A stretch of 64,000 nucleotides of DNA from Neobacillus ginsengisoli (GCF_030813055.1 NZ_JAUSTW010000007.1:186001-250000), one strand, 5' to 3'; counted from the stretch's first letter, positions 19,170-27,162 are shown. Numbers and translations are program-made. The notes: generated by a model not told the origin, from the letters alone.

Positions 19170-19913
19170 ATGAGTGAAGCAGCGCAAACGCTTGATGGCT
19201 GGTATTGTTTGCACGATTTCCGTACTGTTGATTGGACTACATGGAAAATGCTTTCAAGCGACGAACGCCAAGCAGCAATCCACGAGTTTTTAAGTCTAGT
19301 TGAAAAGTGGAACGCAACGCAGGAGCGTAAAGAAGGCAGTCATGCTTTACATACAATCGTTGGTCAAAAAGCTGATTTTATGATGATGATTTTACGTCCA
19401 ACAATGGAAGAGCTCAATCAAATTGAAACAGAATTTAACAAGACGAAGCTGGCGGAATTTACGATTCCAGCACATTCCTATGTTTCTGTTGTGGAGCTTA
19501 GCAACTATTTACCTGCAGGTGAAGATCCATACCAAAATCCGCAAATCCTGGCACGCCTTTATCCGACACTACCAAGAACAAAGCATGTTTGCTTCTATCC
19601 AATGGACAAGCGTCGTCAGGGCAATGATAACTGGTACATGCTGCCGATGGAAGAGCGCCGCAGCCTTATGCGCAGCCACGGAATGATTGGCCGTACATAC
19701 GCAGGAAAGGTCAAGCAAATCATCACTGGCTCCGTTGGTTTTGATGACTATGAATGGGGCGTAACCCTTTTTGCTGATGATGTCCTTCAATTTAAAAAGT
19801 TAATATATGAAATGCGTTTTGATGAAGTAAGTGCCCGATATGGTGAATTCGGAGCTTTCTTTGTTGGTAACCTATTAGAAGAAGAACGAGTTTCAAGCTT
19901 TCTTCATGTTTAA
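19170..19913 (+). CDS. hemQ: coproheme decarboxylase (HemQ)
   Basis: 247 residues, chlorite dismutase-like. HemQ finishes Gram-positive heme synthesis by decarboxylating coproheme III to protoheme with peroxide. The active-site tyrosine segment CFYPMDKRR is near residue 145 and the proximal heme histidine is in [11 protein letters not shown] near residue 170. The ATG at 19170 follows TAGGAG; the reading frame is open for more than 400 bp upstream but has no better start. A terminator follows closely. Heme supply is relevant to the cytochrome c of the nos operon. Confidence 0.95.
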   Translation: MSEAAQTLDGWYCLHDFRTVDWTTWKMLSSDERQAAIHEFLSLVEKWNATQERKEGSHALHTIVGQKADFMMMILRPTMEELNQIETEFNKTKLAEFTIPAHSYVSVVELSNYLPAGEDPYQNPQILARLYPTLPRTKHVCFYPMDKRRQGNDNWYMLPMEERRSLMRSHGMIGRTYAGKVKQIITGSVGFDDYEWGVTLFADDVLQFKKLIYEMRFDEVSARYGEFGAFFVGNLLEEERVSSFLHV

Positions 19914-19925
19914 AATCTGCCATTA

Positions 19926-19958
19926 AAAAGTTCTCAGTCGGTTCTGAGGACTTTTTTC
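19926..19958 (+). terminator. terminator after hemQ
   Basis: GTTCTCAG and CTGAGGAC (one mismatch) form a stem with loop TCGGTT, followed by TTTTTTCTTTT. Confidence 0.85.
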
Positions 19959-19977
19959 TTTTCTCCCTTTTCCTCAA

Positions 19978-20008
19978 GTCATATATTCGTACATTCCCTC
20001 ATACTATT
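19978..20008 (+). promoter_or_regulatory. candidate sigma-E promoter of gerQ
   Basis: TCATATA and CATACTAT are separated by 14 bp, close to the mother-cell sigma-E pattern (ATA-type -35, CATACANT -10). gerQ is a sigma-E-type coat gene in B. subtilis. The implied leader is ~150 nt. Confidence 0.5.
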
Positions 20009-20161
20009 AAAACAGCGAGTCTAAGCAAAAGCTCCGATGGGTCTCATCAAAGAGAGGTGGGATGGGGATTATTCCTTCGCCGCAGTAACCATTTGGGGGT
20101 TAAAGGAGTATTTATAGAATGTTGGGCCAGACGTTTACTTCATTTTTCAGGAGGGAAAAAG

Positions 20162-20620
20162 ATGAATCAATATTATAATCCACAAGGATTTCAGCCGTAT
20201 ACCGGAGCCGGCGGGGCTCAGCCTGTTCCCGGGCAGCAAGCCTATTATCCGACTCAACCCGCTTTTCCGCCGGTAAGTCCCGGAGCAGCAGCTTCAAAAC
20301 CGCCATCTGCACCAATCAGTAGTTTGCCGGGGCAGCTGCCAATTGAGCAATCCTATATCGAAAATATTTTACGGTTAAACAAAGGAAAGATGGTTACTGT
20401 GTATGCGACATTCGAGGGCAATAGCCAATGGAATGCCAAAACCTTTAAAGGGATTATTGAAGCTGCTGGACGTGACCATGTTATCTTAAGTGATCCGCAA
20501 ACAGGCATGCGTTTCCTCATTCCAATGGTAGCTGTTGATTACATTACCTTTGATGAACAAATCGAGTATGAATATCCATTTGCAAGTGCTCCGAGTTTAG
20601 GTACTTATCCTCCGAGGTAA
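20162..20620 (+). CDS. gerQ: spore coat protein GerQ
   Basis: 152 residues. The first ~70 are low-complexity and rich in Gln, Pro, Tyr, Ala and Gly; the conserved C-terminal domain includes SYIENILRLNKGKMVTVYAT and WNAKTFKGIIEAAGRDHVI. GerQ is an inner coat protein cross-linked by transglutaminase and required for the germination lytic enzyme CwlJ. ATG follows AGGAGGG. The downstream repeat starts a few bases after the TAA. Confidence 0.93.
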   Translation: MNQYYNPQGFQPYTGAGGAQPVPGQQAYYPTQPAFPPVSPGAAASKPPSAPISSLPGQLPIEQSYIENILRLNKGKMVTVYATFEGNSQWNAKTFKGIIEAAGRDHVILSDPQTGMRFLIPMVAVDYITFDEQIEYEYPFASAPSLGTYPPR

Positions 20621-20623
20621 ACT

Positions 20624-20696
20624 AAGAAAAGCGGAAGCGCCCGTTTAGCGAAGTACACTAGTCGCTGGGCTGCTTGCGCTAGACAGTTATCTTAGT
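20624..20696 (+). repeat. stop-codon-abutting palindromic repeat, family B short form
   Basis: CTAAGAAAAGCGGAAGCGCC starts 2 bases after the gerQ stop and runs through CCGTTTAGCG-AAGTACACTAGTCGCTGGG. Compared with the long form, the ~90 bp between two AGCGA words is absent. Confidence 0.85.
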
Positions 20697-20721
20697 TCAA
20701 AAATATACTTTCCTATCTTTT

Positions 20722-20754
20722 AAAAAAGGCATTGGGCTATCCCATGCCTTTTTG
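20722..20754. terminator. bidirectional terminator between gerQ and ywdK
   Basis: AAAAGGCATTGGG and CCCATGCCTTTTT pair across CTAT with one bulged/mismatched base. Confidence 0.82.
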
Positions 20755-20759
20755 TCTGT

Positions 20760-21131
20760 TTATAAGTGTTTAACAGCACCAATCACAATTAGGATCCATG
20801 CCGCTAAGAAGCTGACCCCGCCAAGAGGTGTGATGGCACCCAAAATGCCGATTTTTGTTACGCTTAACATGTACAAACTGCCGCTAAAGAGGATAATTCC
20901 AATTAACATTAACCATCCTGACCATGTGAATAGGGAGCTGCCGGATACCTTGCCGAGAAGAAGGCCGATGACTAAAATTCCCGTTGCATGGAACATTTGA
21001 TAGGTGACCCCCGTTTTCCAGATCTCCAAATATTTTGGCCCTAACTTGTCTGCAAGGCCGTGTGCGCCAAAGGCACCAAGGGCGACTGCCAAAAAGGCGT
21101 TAATCGCGCCAATAATAATAAAAACTTTCAT
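20760..21131 (-). CDS. ywdK: DUF423 membrane protein (YwdK)
   Basis: 123 residues and about four membrane helices; FIIIGAINAFLAVALGAFGAHGL matches DUF423. Function unknown. The locus next to gerQ is conserved with B. subtilis. ATG at 21131 follows GAAAGGAGAG; the open frame upstream of that lies in a repeat. Confidence 0.87.
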   Translation of the reverse strand: MKVFIIIGAINAFLAVALGAFGAHGLADKLGPKYLEIWKTGVTYQMFHATGILVIGLLLGKVSGSSLFTWSGWLMLIGIILFSGSLYMLSVTKIGILGAITPLGGVSFLAAWILIVIGAVKHL

Positions 21132-21149
21132 GTTCTCTCTCCTTTCTTT

Positions 21150-21293
21150 GTCTAGCTTCAGCGCCAAGCCCCTCTTTGGTCTAAGCCAATCCCTGTAAGA
21201 AGGCAAAAAGAGCGCCTTCTTACAGGACTCGTCTTATGCTTGTCGGGGCTAAGACTGGCGCTTCAGCTTTTCTTTGTCTAGCTTCAGCTTTTC
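21150..21293. repeat. stop-codon-abutting palindromic repeat, family A copy 2
   Basis: It contains TCTAGCTTCAGCGCC, AAGCCCCTCTTTGGTC, GAAGGCAAAAAGAGCGCCTT and GTCGGGGCT, as at 13341. On the minus strand the stop of the ywdI-like gene (TAA, 21294-21296) is followed at once by GAAAAGCTGAAGC; a second partial GAAAAGCTGAAGCGCC follows 16 bp later. Confidence 0.85.
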
Positions 21294-21608
21294 TTAAAAG
21301 TCAAATAACGAATCTCCGTTGGCTTCTTCGCCTAAATCCATTTTTTTCGGTTGATTTAATGCAGCAGGCTGATAAACTGCTTGCTGCTGGACAATCGGTT
21401 GTTGGATAACCAATGGCTGTTGTGTGATTACCGGCGGCTGAGTGACAGCAGCCTCCCATGACTGTCCGCCCTTTTCCTCAAGGATGAGCTCGCATAATAT
21501 TTTAATAGAGTACACCTTTTCCCGCAAGCTTTCTTCCTTAGGACTGTTTTTTGCACGTTTTAATTCTTCTTCTATTTTCGATAATAGTTTTTGAACAGAT
21601 ATATTCAC
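21294..21608 (-). CDS. ywdI: YwdI family protein (DUF5327)
   Basis: 104 residues. The N-terminal ~55 residues are helical (SVQKLLSKIEEELKRAKNS) and match the YwdI pattern. A Gln/Pro/Val-rich linker follows (QPPVITQQPLVIQQPIVQQQ) and a short acidic tail ends it. Function unknown. Start is GTG at 21608. A repeat directly follows the stop. Confidence 0.72.
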   Translation of the reverse strand: MNISVQKLLSKIEEELKRAKNSPKEESLREKVYSIKILCELILEEKGGQSWEAAVTQPPVITQQPLVIQQPIVQQQAVYQPAALNQPKKMDLGEEANGDSLFDF

Positions 21609-21727
21609 GTTTATGGCACCCCTGAAATTAGACTCACTCTCATCTTACATGAGTATTACCTATTTTTCGAGCTATTAGCCACTCGACAATCTTCACTTTG
21701 TTCCACGTGAAACATGTCAAGTATTGT

Positions 21728-21764
21728 CATACAAAAAACCCGTACCACCGCCGGGTACGGGCCT
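21728..21764 (-). terminator. terminator after the moeB-like gene
   Basis: CCCGTACC and GGTACGGG pair across a CG-rich loop; the minus-strand product ends TTTTTTG. Confidence 0.82.
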
Positions 21765-21774
21765 AATACAAATC

Positions 21775-22794
21775 TCATCCCAAAATCCGCTGATAAAGCG
21801 ACTTAGCATGAGTCAAATCTTTTGTGCCATGAATTAATGCACGGCCGTCCTTAAAAATAACCATCCGTTCTCCGCTCATTTCAACCGATAACAAATAAGG
21901 ATTTCCTTTTACTGTATATCCAAGGGAGCTAAGCTGGCCAGCCAAGCGCTCCAATGAAATTTCACCTTGAACGGAAGGACGAATTTGCACCGTGTCCCTT
22001 CCGCAAAGCACCGTTGTTTTTGTCATGTTTTCATGGTCAAGATACGGATACGTCCGCTCCGAACCGCATGACAAACAGCCGGCAAACTTTGCCTTTGACA
22101 TTTTTAAACCGGTGTATTGGTTTCGCCATACATCAAAGCTGACAAACGTAGTCCTTACAGCATCCCAATCTTCGGCTAAAATTTTTAACGCTTCCGCTGT
22201 TTGATGGGCAATGACCATTTGTACCGCAGGCGAGATAATCCCGCCCGTATCACAGGTCATTCCTTGTAATGGAATTGCTCGCAGCAGGCAATTTAAACAA
22301 GGGGTCTTCCCGGGGATCACCGAAAAACTCATTCCAAAACTGCCGACACAAGCTCCATAAATCCAAGGAACATTGTATTTTTGTGAGACATCGTTCATCG
22401 CCATCCGGGTTTCAAAATTATCGGTAGCATCGATCATTAAATCAACGTCGGCAGCCAGCTCTTCTAACAAAATCGGTGTAGCGTCGCCGATAATTGCATC
22501 CACCTTTACCTCTGAGTTGATCGCCTTTAAGCGTTTCTCTGCGGCAGCAGCCTTCGGGAGCTTTTCCGCCGCATCCTCTTCCGTATAAAGCTGCTGGCGC
22601 TGGAGATTACTCGCTTCTACATAATCTCTGTCGATGATTGTGATTTTTCCGACCCCGGCCCTGGCAAGCACTTCAGCGTTCCCTGAGCCAAGAGCCCCGG
22701 CGCCAATAATTAGCACCGATTTACGGCTGATTTTCTCCTGTCCCACTTTACCGATTCCCGGAAAGAGGACCTGCCGTGAATACCGCTCGTTCAT
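21775..22794 (-). CDS. MoeB/ThiF family sulfur-carrier adenylyltransferase
   Basis: 339 residues. E1-like enzyme that adenylates the C-terminal glycine of MoaD or ThiS. The ATP-binding GAGALGSGNAEVLARAGVG is near residue 32, then RDYVEASNLQRQQLY, and the adenylation Asp in IDATDNFETR near 125. Zinc cysteines are likely CLNC and CLSC. Compared with a minimal MoeB it has an extra ~80-residue C-terminal region (LERLAGQLSSLGYTV), as in many Bacillus homologues. Placement next to moaD/moaE/mobA points to molybdopterin synthase activation, but a role in thiamine cannot be excluded. Confidence 0.88.
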   Translation of the reverse strand: MNERYSRQVLFPGIGKVGQEKISRKSVLIIGAGALGSGNAEVLARAGVGKITIIDRDYVEASNLQRQQLYTEEDAAEKLPKAAAAEKRLKAINSEVKVDAIIGDATPILLEELAADVDLMIDATDNFETRMAMNDVSQKYNVPWIYGACVGSFGMSFSVIPGKTPCLNCLLRAIPLQGMTCDTGGIISPAVQMVIAHQTAEALKILAEDWDAVRTTFVSFDVWRNQYTGLKMSKAKFAGCLSCGSERTYPYLDHENMTKTTVLCGRDTVQIRPSVQGEISLERLAGQLSSLGYTVKGNPYLLSVEMSGERMVIFKDGRALIHGTKDLTHAKSLYQRILG

Positions 22795-22898
22795 TTTAAT
22801 TTCCCCTTTTCAAAAATCAGCCGCCTATAAAAACAAACGCAAGTTGCAAACAGAAAAATAGTTTGCGTCAGTGACTTCTGCCAACCGCTAACCTTTTC

Positions 22899-23132
22899 TC
22901 AGCCCCCGCTTACCGGCGGGATAAATGCAATCACGTCACCGTCTTGAATGACCTCATCGTTCGCTGCAAACTCTTCATTAATCGCTGTCATCACCGTATC
23001 CATTTTTGGCAGATCGTAGCTCGCGTTTAGTTCTGTTTTTAACTCGGCAACTGTTTTTCCTTTTGCCTCGACCATCAAAAATTCCTCGCCTAAGCAATCG
23101 CGTAGATGGGCAAAAAATAGCACCTTATTCAT
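22899..23132 (-). CDS. moaD: molybdopterin synthase small subunit MoaD
   Basis: 77 residues, ubiquitin-like fold, ending PPVSGG; the terminal Gly-Gly is the sulfur carrier site. It provides sulfur to MoaE for conversion of cyclic pyranopterin to molybdopterin. ATG at 23132 lies within the 3' end of moaE (8-bp overlap) behind GGAGGGTG, so the subunits are translationally coupled. Confidence 0.93.
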   Translation of the reverse strand: MNKVLFFAHLRDCLGEEFLMVEAKGKTVAELKTELNASYDLPKMDTVMTAINEEFAANDEVIQDGDVIAFIPPVSGG

Positions 23133-23589
23133 GCAAATCACCCTCCTCCGGCCGCCCGTTAGGATAAGCAACCGTTTCCAGTTGATTTCCCATCCACTCT
23201 TCGCCATCTTCCCAATGCTCTTTTTTCCAAATTGGGACAATCTCTTTAATCCGTTCGATCGCATAGCGGTTCGCTTCATAGGCATCTGCCCTGTGGGGAG
23301 TCGAAACAGCAATTACAACGGCAACATCGGTAATATCTAGCTTCCCGACACGATGGGTAATGGCCGCCTTGGAGCCTTCCCAGCGCTGTTCAATCTCGGT
23401 ACCGATTTGCTCGAGCTTTTTTACTGCCATGGCTTCATATGCTTCATAAATTAAGAACAAGGTTTTCTTTCCGTTTGTTAACTCGCGGACCGTCCCGATG
23501 AAGGTTGTAATCGCCCCGGCTTCGCGTTGAATCACTTTATTAATTACTTCTTGAATATCGATTGGTTCTTTTGATATTGCGTAATTCAT
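23125..23589 (-). CDS. moaE: molybdopterin synthase catalytic subunit MoaE
   Basis: 154 residues with family motifs GAITTFIGTVRE near residue 35, YEAYEAMA, HRVGKLDITDVAVVIAVSTPHR in the middle, and PIWKKEHWEDGEEW carrying the catalytic lysine. It forms a heterotetramer with MoaD. Overlaps moaD; mobA lies 25 bp upstream. ATG behind AAGAGGTG. Confidence 0.95.
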   Translation of the reverse strand: MNYAISKEPIDIQEVINKVIQREAGAITTFIGTVRELTNGKKTLFLIYEAYEAMAVKKLEQIGTEIEQRWEGSKAAITHRVGKLDITDVAVVIAVSTPHRADAYEANRYAIERIKEIVPIWKKEHWEDGEEWMGNQLETVAYPNGRPEEGDLHE

Positions 23590-23614
23590 TTTTTCACCTC
23601 TTCAGCTAGTATCG

Positions 23615-24211
23615 CTATGTAAACTCTGCCCATTTTTTTGCCTCTTCGTATTCTTCGGGATGATTCATATTGAAAAAACAATGATCAAGAGTAATTGAAC
23701 TGTCTGTTTGTAAATCTTCTTCTGTTACAAAAAGAACATTTAGCTGGTCAAGCACTTTCTTCATCCGAAGCTGCCCATTCACAATGCATTGTGATGCCCG
23801 TCCGGCAATCTTCTTATTATATACTGCATATAATGGATGCTGCTTTCCTGAAATGACTGGGACGACCGCATCATACTCACGTACTTTGTTTACAAGGGAC
23901 GCTGCAAGCTGCCCGGAAACAAACGGCATATCACATGCGACAACGAAATTCACTTCACACTCTGAAGCCGTGAGACCTGCATGGACCCCTGCAAGCGGAC
24001 CCCTGCCGGGATAATGGTCGGGAACCATTTTCAAACCTAGAAAACGATAGACTTCAGGTTCATTAGTAACAAGAAGGATATCATCAAAAAATCCCCTTAG
24101 CTCCCCCGCAATTCTTTCAATCGTCGTTTTTTCGTTTATTTTGAGAAGAGCTTTATTCGTTCCCATTCTTCTCGAGTTTCCACCAGATAAGATAATTGCC
24201 GCTGCTTTCAC
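23615..24211 (-). CDS. mobA: molybdenum cofactor guanylyltransferase MobA
   Basis: About 198 residues. The nucleotide-binding LSGGNSRRMGTNKALL is at the N-terminus and VACDMPFVSGQLA is near residue 100. MobA attaches GMP to Moco for bis-MGD enzymes such as nitrate reductase. I chose GTG at 24211, 8 nt after GGAGGGGG, over a GTG three codons upstream that overlaps it. First gene of a mobA-moaE-moaD-(moeB-like) run; moaA, moaC and moeA are not in this window. Confidence 0.9.
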   Translation of the reverse strand: MKAAAIILSGGNSRRMGTNKALLKINEKTTIERIAGELRGFFDDILLVTNEPEVYRFLGLKMVPDHYPGRGPLAGVHAGLTASECEVNFVVACDMPFVSGQLAASLVNKVREYDAVVPVISGKQHPLYAVYNKKIAGRASQCIVNGQLRMKKVLDQLNVLFVTEEDLQTDSSITLDHCFFNMNHPEEYEEAKKWAEFT

Positions 24212-24396
24212 AAGAAGCACCCCCTCCGTTCATCTTACCACGAACAGCCGTTAGTATTCAGATAAACCTCGCCATTTTAAGTATTAAGCATTGCTTTCGC
24301 TTTTTCGAAACGATTTTAGTATGATTATTACATTATTAATTACACTAGTACTTTAGATATCATATATTTTATATGAATGGAAAGGAGACTGTGTCT

Positions 24397-24744
24397 ATGG
24401 AAGCAATTGATATAAAAAACGTTCAAGAAGCTATTAACCGCTTTGCCAATAAAGATGTTTACATTCACCTTGAGACCACAAACGGTGCCTACGCCTCACA
24501 TAATGATCAATCCTTCTTTTCAGCAGGTGCGTATATCCGCAATGCCCTTGTGCGCTATGAGTTAGGAAAAATAACAGGAAATGGCCCTTACCGGGTTGGC
24601 TTGAAAATAAACCTTGGATGGGTATATGCAGAAGGCATCACCCATTTTGAAATTGATGAACAAAACCGCCTGCTAATGGCAGGACATGATCATAATGGTA
24701 AACTGGCTGTTGCTTTAGAAATTAGCACAAGCCCGTTCGAATAA
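24397..24744 (+). CDS. yojF: YojF family protein (DUF1806)
   Basis: 115 residues, matching the DUF1806 family (IDIKNVQEAINRFANKDVYI, INLGWVYAEGITHFEID). Function unknown, but it commonly precedes bshB2 (yojG), as here. I chose ATG at 24397 with AAAGGAG 9 nt upstream. A long-form palindromic repeat directly abuts its TAA stop and separates it from bshB2. Confidence 0.85.
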   Translation: MEAIDIKNVQEAINRFANKDVYIHLETTNGAYASHNDQSFFSAGAYIRNALVRYELGKITGNGPYRVGLKINLGWVYAEGITHFEIDEQNRLLMAGHDHNGKLAVALEISTSPFE

Positions 24745-24894
24745 GAAAAGCGCAAGCGCCCCGTTTAGCGGCGTATGGACTGGAGCGCTTCGACTGAGAT
24801 AAAGGAAACACGAAGAGCGATAGCAATTCGATGTTGACTTATCGTAGGGAGAAGAGCGAAGTACACTGGGCGCTGGAGCTGGACAATTCTCAAA
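24745..24894 (+). repeat. stop-codon-abutting palindromic repeat, family B long form
   Basis: It starts GAAAAGCGCAAGCGCCCC directly after the yojF TAA, and ends GGACAATTCTCAAAGT. It lies inside the expected yojF-bshB2 operon. Confidence 0.88.
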
Positions 24895-24925
24895 GTAAAG
24901 AAAAGATTGGAAAGGAGCATGAATA

Positions 24926-25597
24926 ATGGAAAAAGAACGCCATGTATTGGTTGTTTTTCCCCATCCGGATGACGAAGCATTCGGTGTATCGGGGACAATC
25001 GCTTCCCATGTAAAGAATGGAACTCCTGTCACCTATGCTTGTTTAACTTTAGGGGAAATGGGACGTAACATGGGGAATCCCCCATTTACCACTCGAGAAA
25101 ACCTGCCTAAAATAAGAAAAGAAGAATTAAAGGAAGCTGCCGGCGTGTTAGGAATCCAGGATTTAAGAATGCTTGGTTTTCGCGATAAAACGATCGAATT
25201 TGAGGATGAGGAAAAACTTACGAATGTGATTTCCGGTTTAATTAATGAGTTAAATCCTTCACTTATTATTACTTTTTATCCGGGCTACAGCGTCCATCCC
25301 GACCATGATGCGACCGGTGCGGCCGTCGTTCGTGCGGTGGAAAAAATCCCTGCTGCCGCGCGGCCTGCCTTACACTGTGTTGCTTTTTCCAATAATTGCG
25401 AGCAGGAGATCGGCGAACCAAACATTCTCAACAATATCAGCCCGGTAGCAGAGAAAAAGCTTGCGGCTATTAGGGCGCACCGTTCGCAAACGGAGCAAAT
25501 GTTTAATAATATGGCAGAAAAACTGAAAAGTAAGGATCCGCAAGTCATGAAGTGGATCACCAACGAACGCTTTTGGACGTATAGATTTGAAAAATAG
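24926..25597 (+). CDS. bshB2: bacillithiol biosynthesis deacetylase BshB2
   Basis: 223 residues of the PIG-L/LmbE deacetylase family. Zinc motif PHPDDEAFG near residue 15 and HPDHDATG near 130. BshB enzymes remove acetyl from GlcNAc-malate to give GlcN-malate for bacillithiol, the low-molecular-weight thiol of Bacillaceae. AAAGGAG precedes the ATG. Partnered with yojF; a terminator follows. Confidence 0.9.
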   Translation: MEKERHVLVVFPHPDDEAFGVSGTIASHVKNGTPVTYACLTLGEMGRNMGNPPFTTRENLPKIRKEELKEAAGVLGIQDLRMLGFRDKTIEFEDEEKLTNVISGLINELNPSLIITFYPGYSVHPDHDATGAAVVRAVEKIPAAARPALHCVAFSNNCEQEIGEPNILNNISPVAEKKLAAIRAHRSQTEQMFNNMAEKLKSKDPQVMKWITNERFWTYRFEK

Positions 25598-25600
25598 ACG

Positions 25601-25630
25601 AAAAGCCCTTCGCGATGATGGGCTTTTTTT
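25601..25630 (+). terminator. terminator after bshB2
   Basis: AAGCCC and GGGCTT form a stem followed by T7. Confidence 0.8.
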
Positions 25631-25638
25631 GAACCTAG

Positions 25639-25687
25639 ATAACTAGCTAGTTCCGGCGCGTACGTCGCTAAACGGGCGCTTCCGCTT
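25639..25687 (-). repeat. stop-codon-abutting palindromic repeat, truncated copy
   Basis: On the minus strand the TAA of the fnr-like gene merges with AAAAGCGGAAGCGCCCGTTT, followed by AGCGACGTACGC. Only the first ~45 bp of the family remain. Confidence 0.75.
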
Positions 25688-26431
25688 TTAAATGTGCGGA
25701 TGCAGCAACGTACAAAACCTACACCAATCGAGGATAATAATTTTCCTTGACTTCATATCGATCATTTCCTGCTTTTTTAATTTCGAAAAAACACGGCTTA
25801 CACTTTCCCGTGTAGTCCCTACAACCGTGGCAAACTCTTGAATTGTCAAGGGGATTTCAATATCCCATCTATTTTGACCGGTATTGAATTTTTTCCCAAG
25901 GCGTTCGAGTGTTTTAACGGTTTTCGCATAGACATCAAGCAGGGCCACATCTCGTAATTGGGACGTCATTTCCCGCAATGAATCACTCATGTAACGAATC
26001 ATTTGAATGGCGAGTTCAGGATACTCATATAAATCCCTCTCAAGGTCCATTTTGTCTAAAAATAAGATCGTGCCGTCCTGTAGCATCGTGGCTGTTGCCG
26101 GATAGTTCTCTGTTTTTTGCGTAAACAAACAGGCTTCGGCAAAAATGTCCCCTTTTTGTTTGATACAAACAATGATTTCATTGCAGCTATCATCTTTCTT
26201 TGTCAGCTTCACCGCTCCGGAATGAACAAAGAAAACGCCTCCTGCCACCGCTTCCTCTGATATGACCCGATCCCCTTTCTTAAAAGAAAATGTTTGAATC
26301 CGTTTTTCAATCACATCGAGGGACTGTTGCGACAAATCTTTGAAAATCACAATCTTCCGCAAAAAATCCTCCGTTTTTACCTCTTGTAACACCATTAAAT
26401 GCGGATCTTTTAAACAATCGACGCGAATCAC
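25688..26431 (-). CDS. Crp/Fnr family regulator, probable anaerobic (FNR-type) activator
   Basis: 247 residues: cyclic-nucleotide-binding-like beta-barrel (KGDRVISEEAVAGGVFFVHSGAV), long dimer helix (AIQMIRYMSDSLREMTSQLRD) and winged HTH with TIQEFATVVGTTRESVSRVF. The recognition helix TTRESVSR has the E..SR pattern of FNR/CRP proteins that read TGTGA half-sites. The C-terminus has a CxxC pair (DWCRFC) near residue 236; B. subtilis Fnr binds its Fe-S cluster with C-terminal cysteines. It is divergent from the nos operon, which has an FNR-type box, so it is the likely activator. Start: GTG at 26431 after GGCGGTGG. Confidence 0.82.
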   Translation of the reverse strand: MIRVDCLKDPHLMVLQEVKTEDFLRKIVIFKDLSQQSLDVIEKRIQTFSFKKGDRVISEEAVAGGVFFVHSGAVKLTKKDDSCNEIIVCIKQKGDIFAEACLFTQKTENYPATATMLQDGTILFLDKMDLERDLYEYPELAIQMIRYMSDSLREMTSQLRDVALLDVYAKTVKTLERLGKKFNTGQNRWDIEIPLTIQEFATVVGTTRESVSRVFSKLKKQEMIDMKSRKIIILDWCRFCTLLHPHI

Positions 26432-26601
26432 TTTTCCACCGCCTTAAGCAAAATTTTAATGCCCGCTTGGCAAATTTCCCTTTTACTCATTGTAAACAAC
26501 TTCCCAATCGAAAGCAGTGACGAGATTCACAAAACGTTCATTTTTCAAAACCGCACGGTGACAAGTCGCTTCACAGAACGTTCACAGAACAAGTATAAGG
26601 G

Positions 26602-26617
26602 TGTGCATTTCATCACA
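26602..26617 (+). promoter_or_regulatory. FNR box upstream of nosC
   Basis: TGTGC-ATTTCA-TCACA differs by one base from the TGTGA-N6-TCACA consensus. Its centre lies ~41.5 bp before the start site expected from the -10-like TAGGAT at 26639-26644, which is ideal class II activator spacing. Confidence 0.7.
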
Positions 26618-26638
26618 TTTTTAGAGTCCTTCTCCAAT

Positions 26639-26644
26639 TAGGAT
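26639..26644 (+). promoter_or_regulatory. candidate -10 of the nos promoter
   Basis: TAGGAT, a 4/6 match to TATAAT, placed correctly relative to the FNR box and 36 bp before the nosC ATG. There is no good -35, as expected for an activator-dependent promoter. Confidence 0.5.
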
Positions 26645-26679
26645 TAAATTGTTCAATAGAGATTAAAAGGAGGGTAAGT

Positions 26680-27141
26680 ATGAAGAAGGCAATAATCAGC
26701 TTTGCAATAAGTGCAGTACTTGGCTTTGGTCTTGGTTACTTAGTGTTTGAAGTGATTATGCATGATTCCGGCAAGCAGCCGCAAACTGCACAAGCCACCG
26801 ATACAACAGCAGCAACAAAAGACCAAAAAACTGATTCCAAACAAGCATCAGCAACAGCGACACCAGCGACGACTCCTGCTGAATCAGACAACATCCTTTC
26901 AAAAAGAGGCTGCCTTGGCTGTCACTCTGTATCAGCTTTAAACCTGAAGGGCGGACAGGTCGGTCCCGATTTATCGCATGCCTTTGTTGAAGTAGAAAGT
27001 AAACACAGCATGCCCATTGAGGAATTTTTGAAAAAACCAAATTCAGCGGTTATGTCAGGCGTCCTTGGCAATAACCCATTAACAGATGATCAACGCAAAC
27101 AAGTGTTGGATCTACTAAAAAAAGCATCTGAAACAAAATAA
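26680..27141 (+). CDS. nosC: membrane-anchored c-type cytochrome of the nos operon
   Basis: 153 residues: one N-terminal membrane helix (IISFAISAVLGFGLGYLVF), a ~50-residue Thr/Ala/Gln-rich linker, and a monoheme cytochrome c domain with CLGCH near residue 80. A candidate methionine ligand is in AVMSGVLG or KHSMPIEEF. In Gram-positive clade II nos operons such a cytochrome heads the operon and probably delivers electrons to NosZ. AAAGGAGGG precedes the ATG; nosZ follows after 21 bp. Confidence 0.88.
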   Translation: MKKAIISFAISAVLGFGLGYLVFEVIMHDSGKQPQTAQATDTTAATKDQKTDSKQASATATPATTPAESDNILSKRGCLGCHSVSALNLKGGQVGPDLSHAFVEVESKHSMPIEEFLKKPNSAVMSGVLGNNPLTDDQRKQVLDLLKKASETK

Positions 27142-27162
27142 AAAATAAGGTGGTGCAAACGA

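Noticed and set aside
24715..25032. Open frames running through the family B repeats (also near 16561, 33282 and 55957)
   Set aside because: They are the repeat read in one frame; their translations share blocks (e.g. PTISQHRIA) only because the DNA is repeated. No ribosome sites.
26515..26595. AACGTTCA repeats and GGTGACAAGTCGCTTCACAG as extra FNR boxes
   Set aside because: Half-site spacing is wrong (8 instead of 6) or the halves are direct, not inverted.
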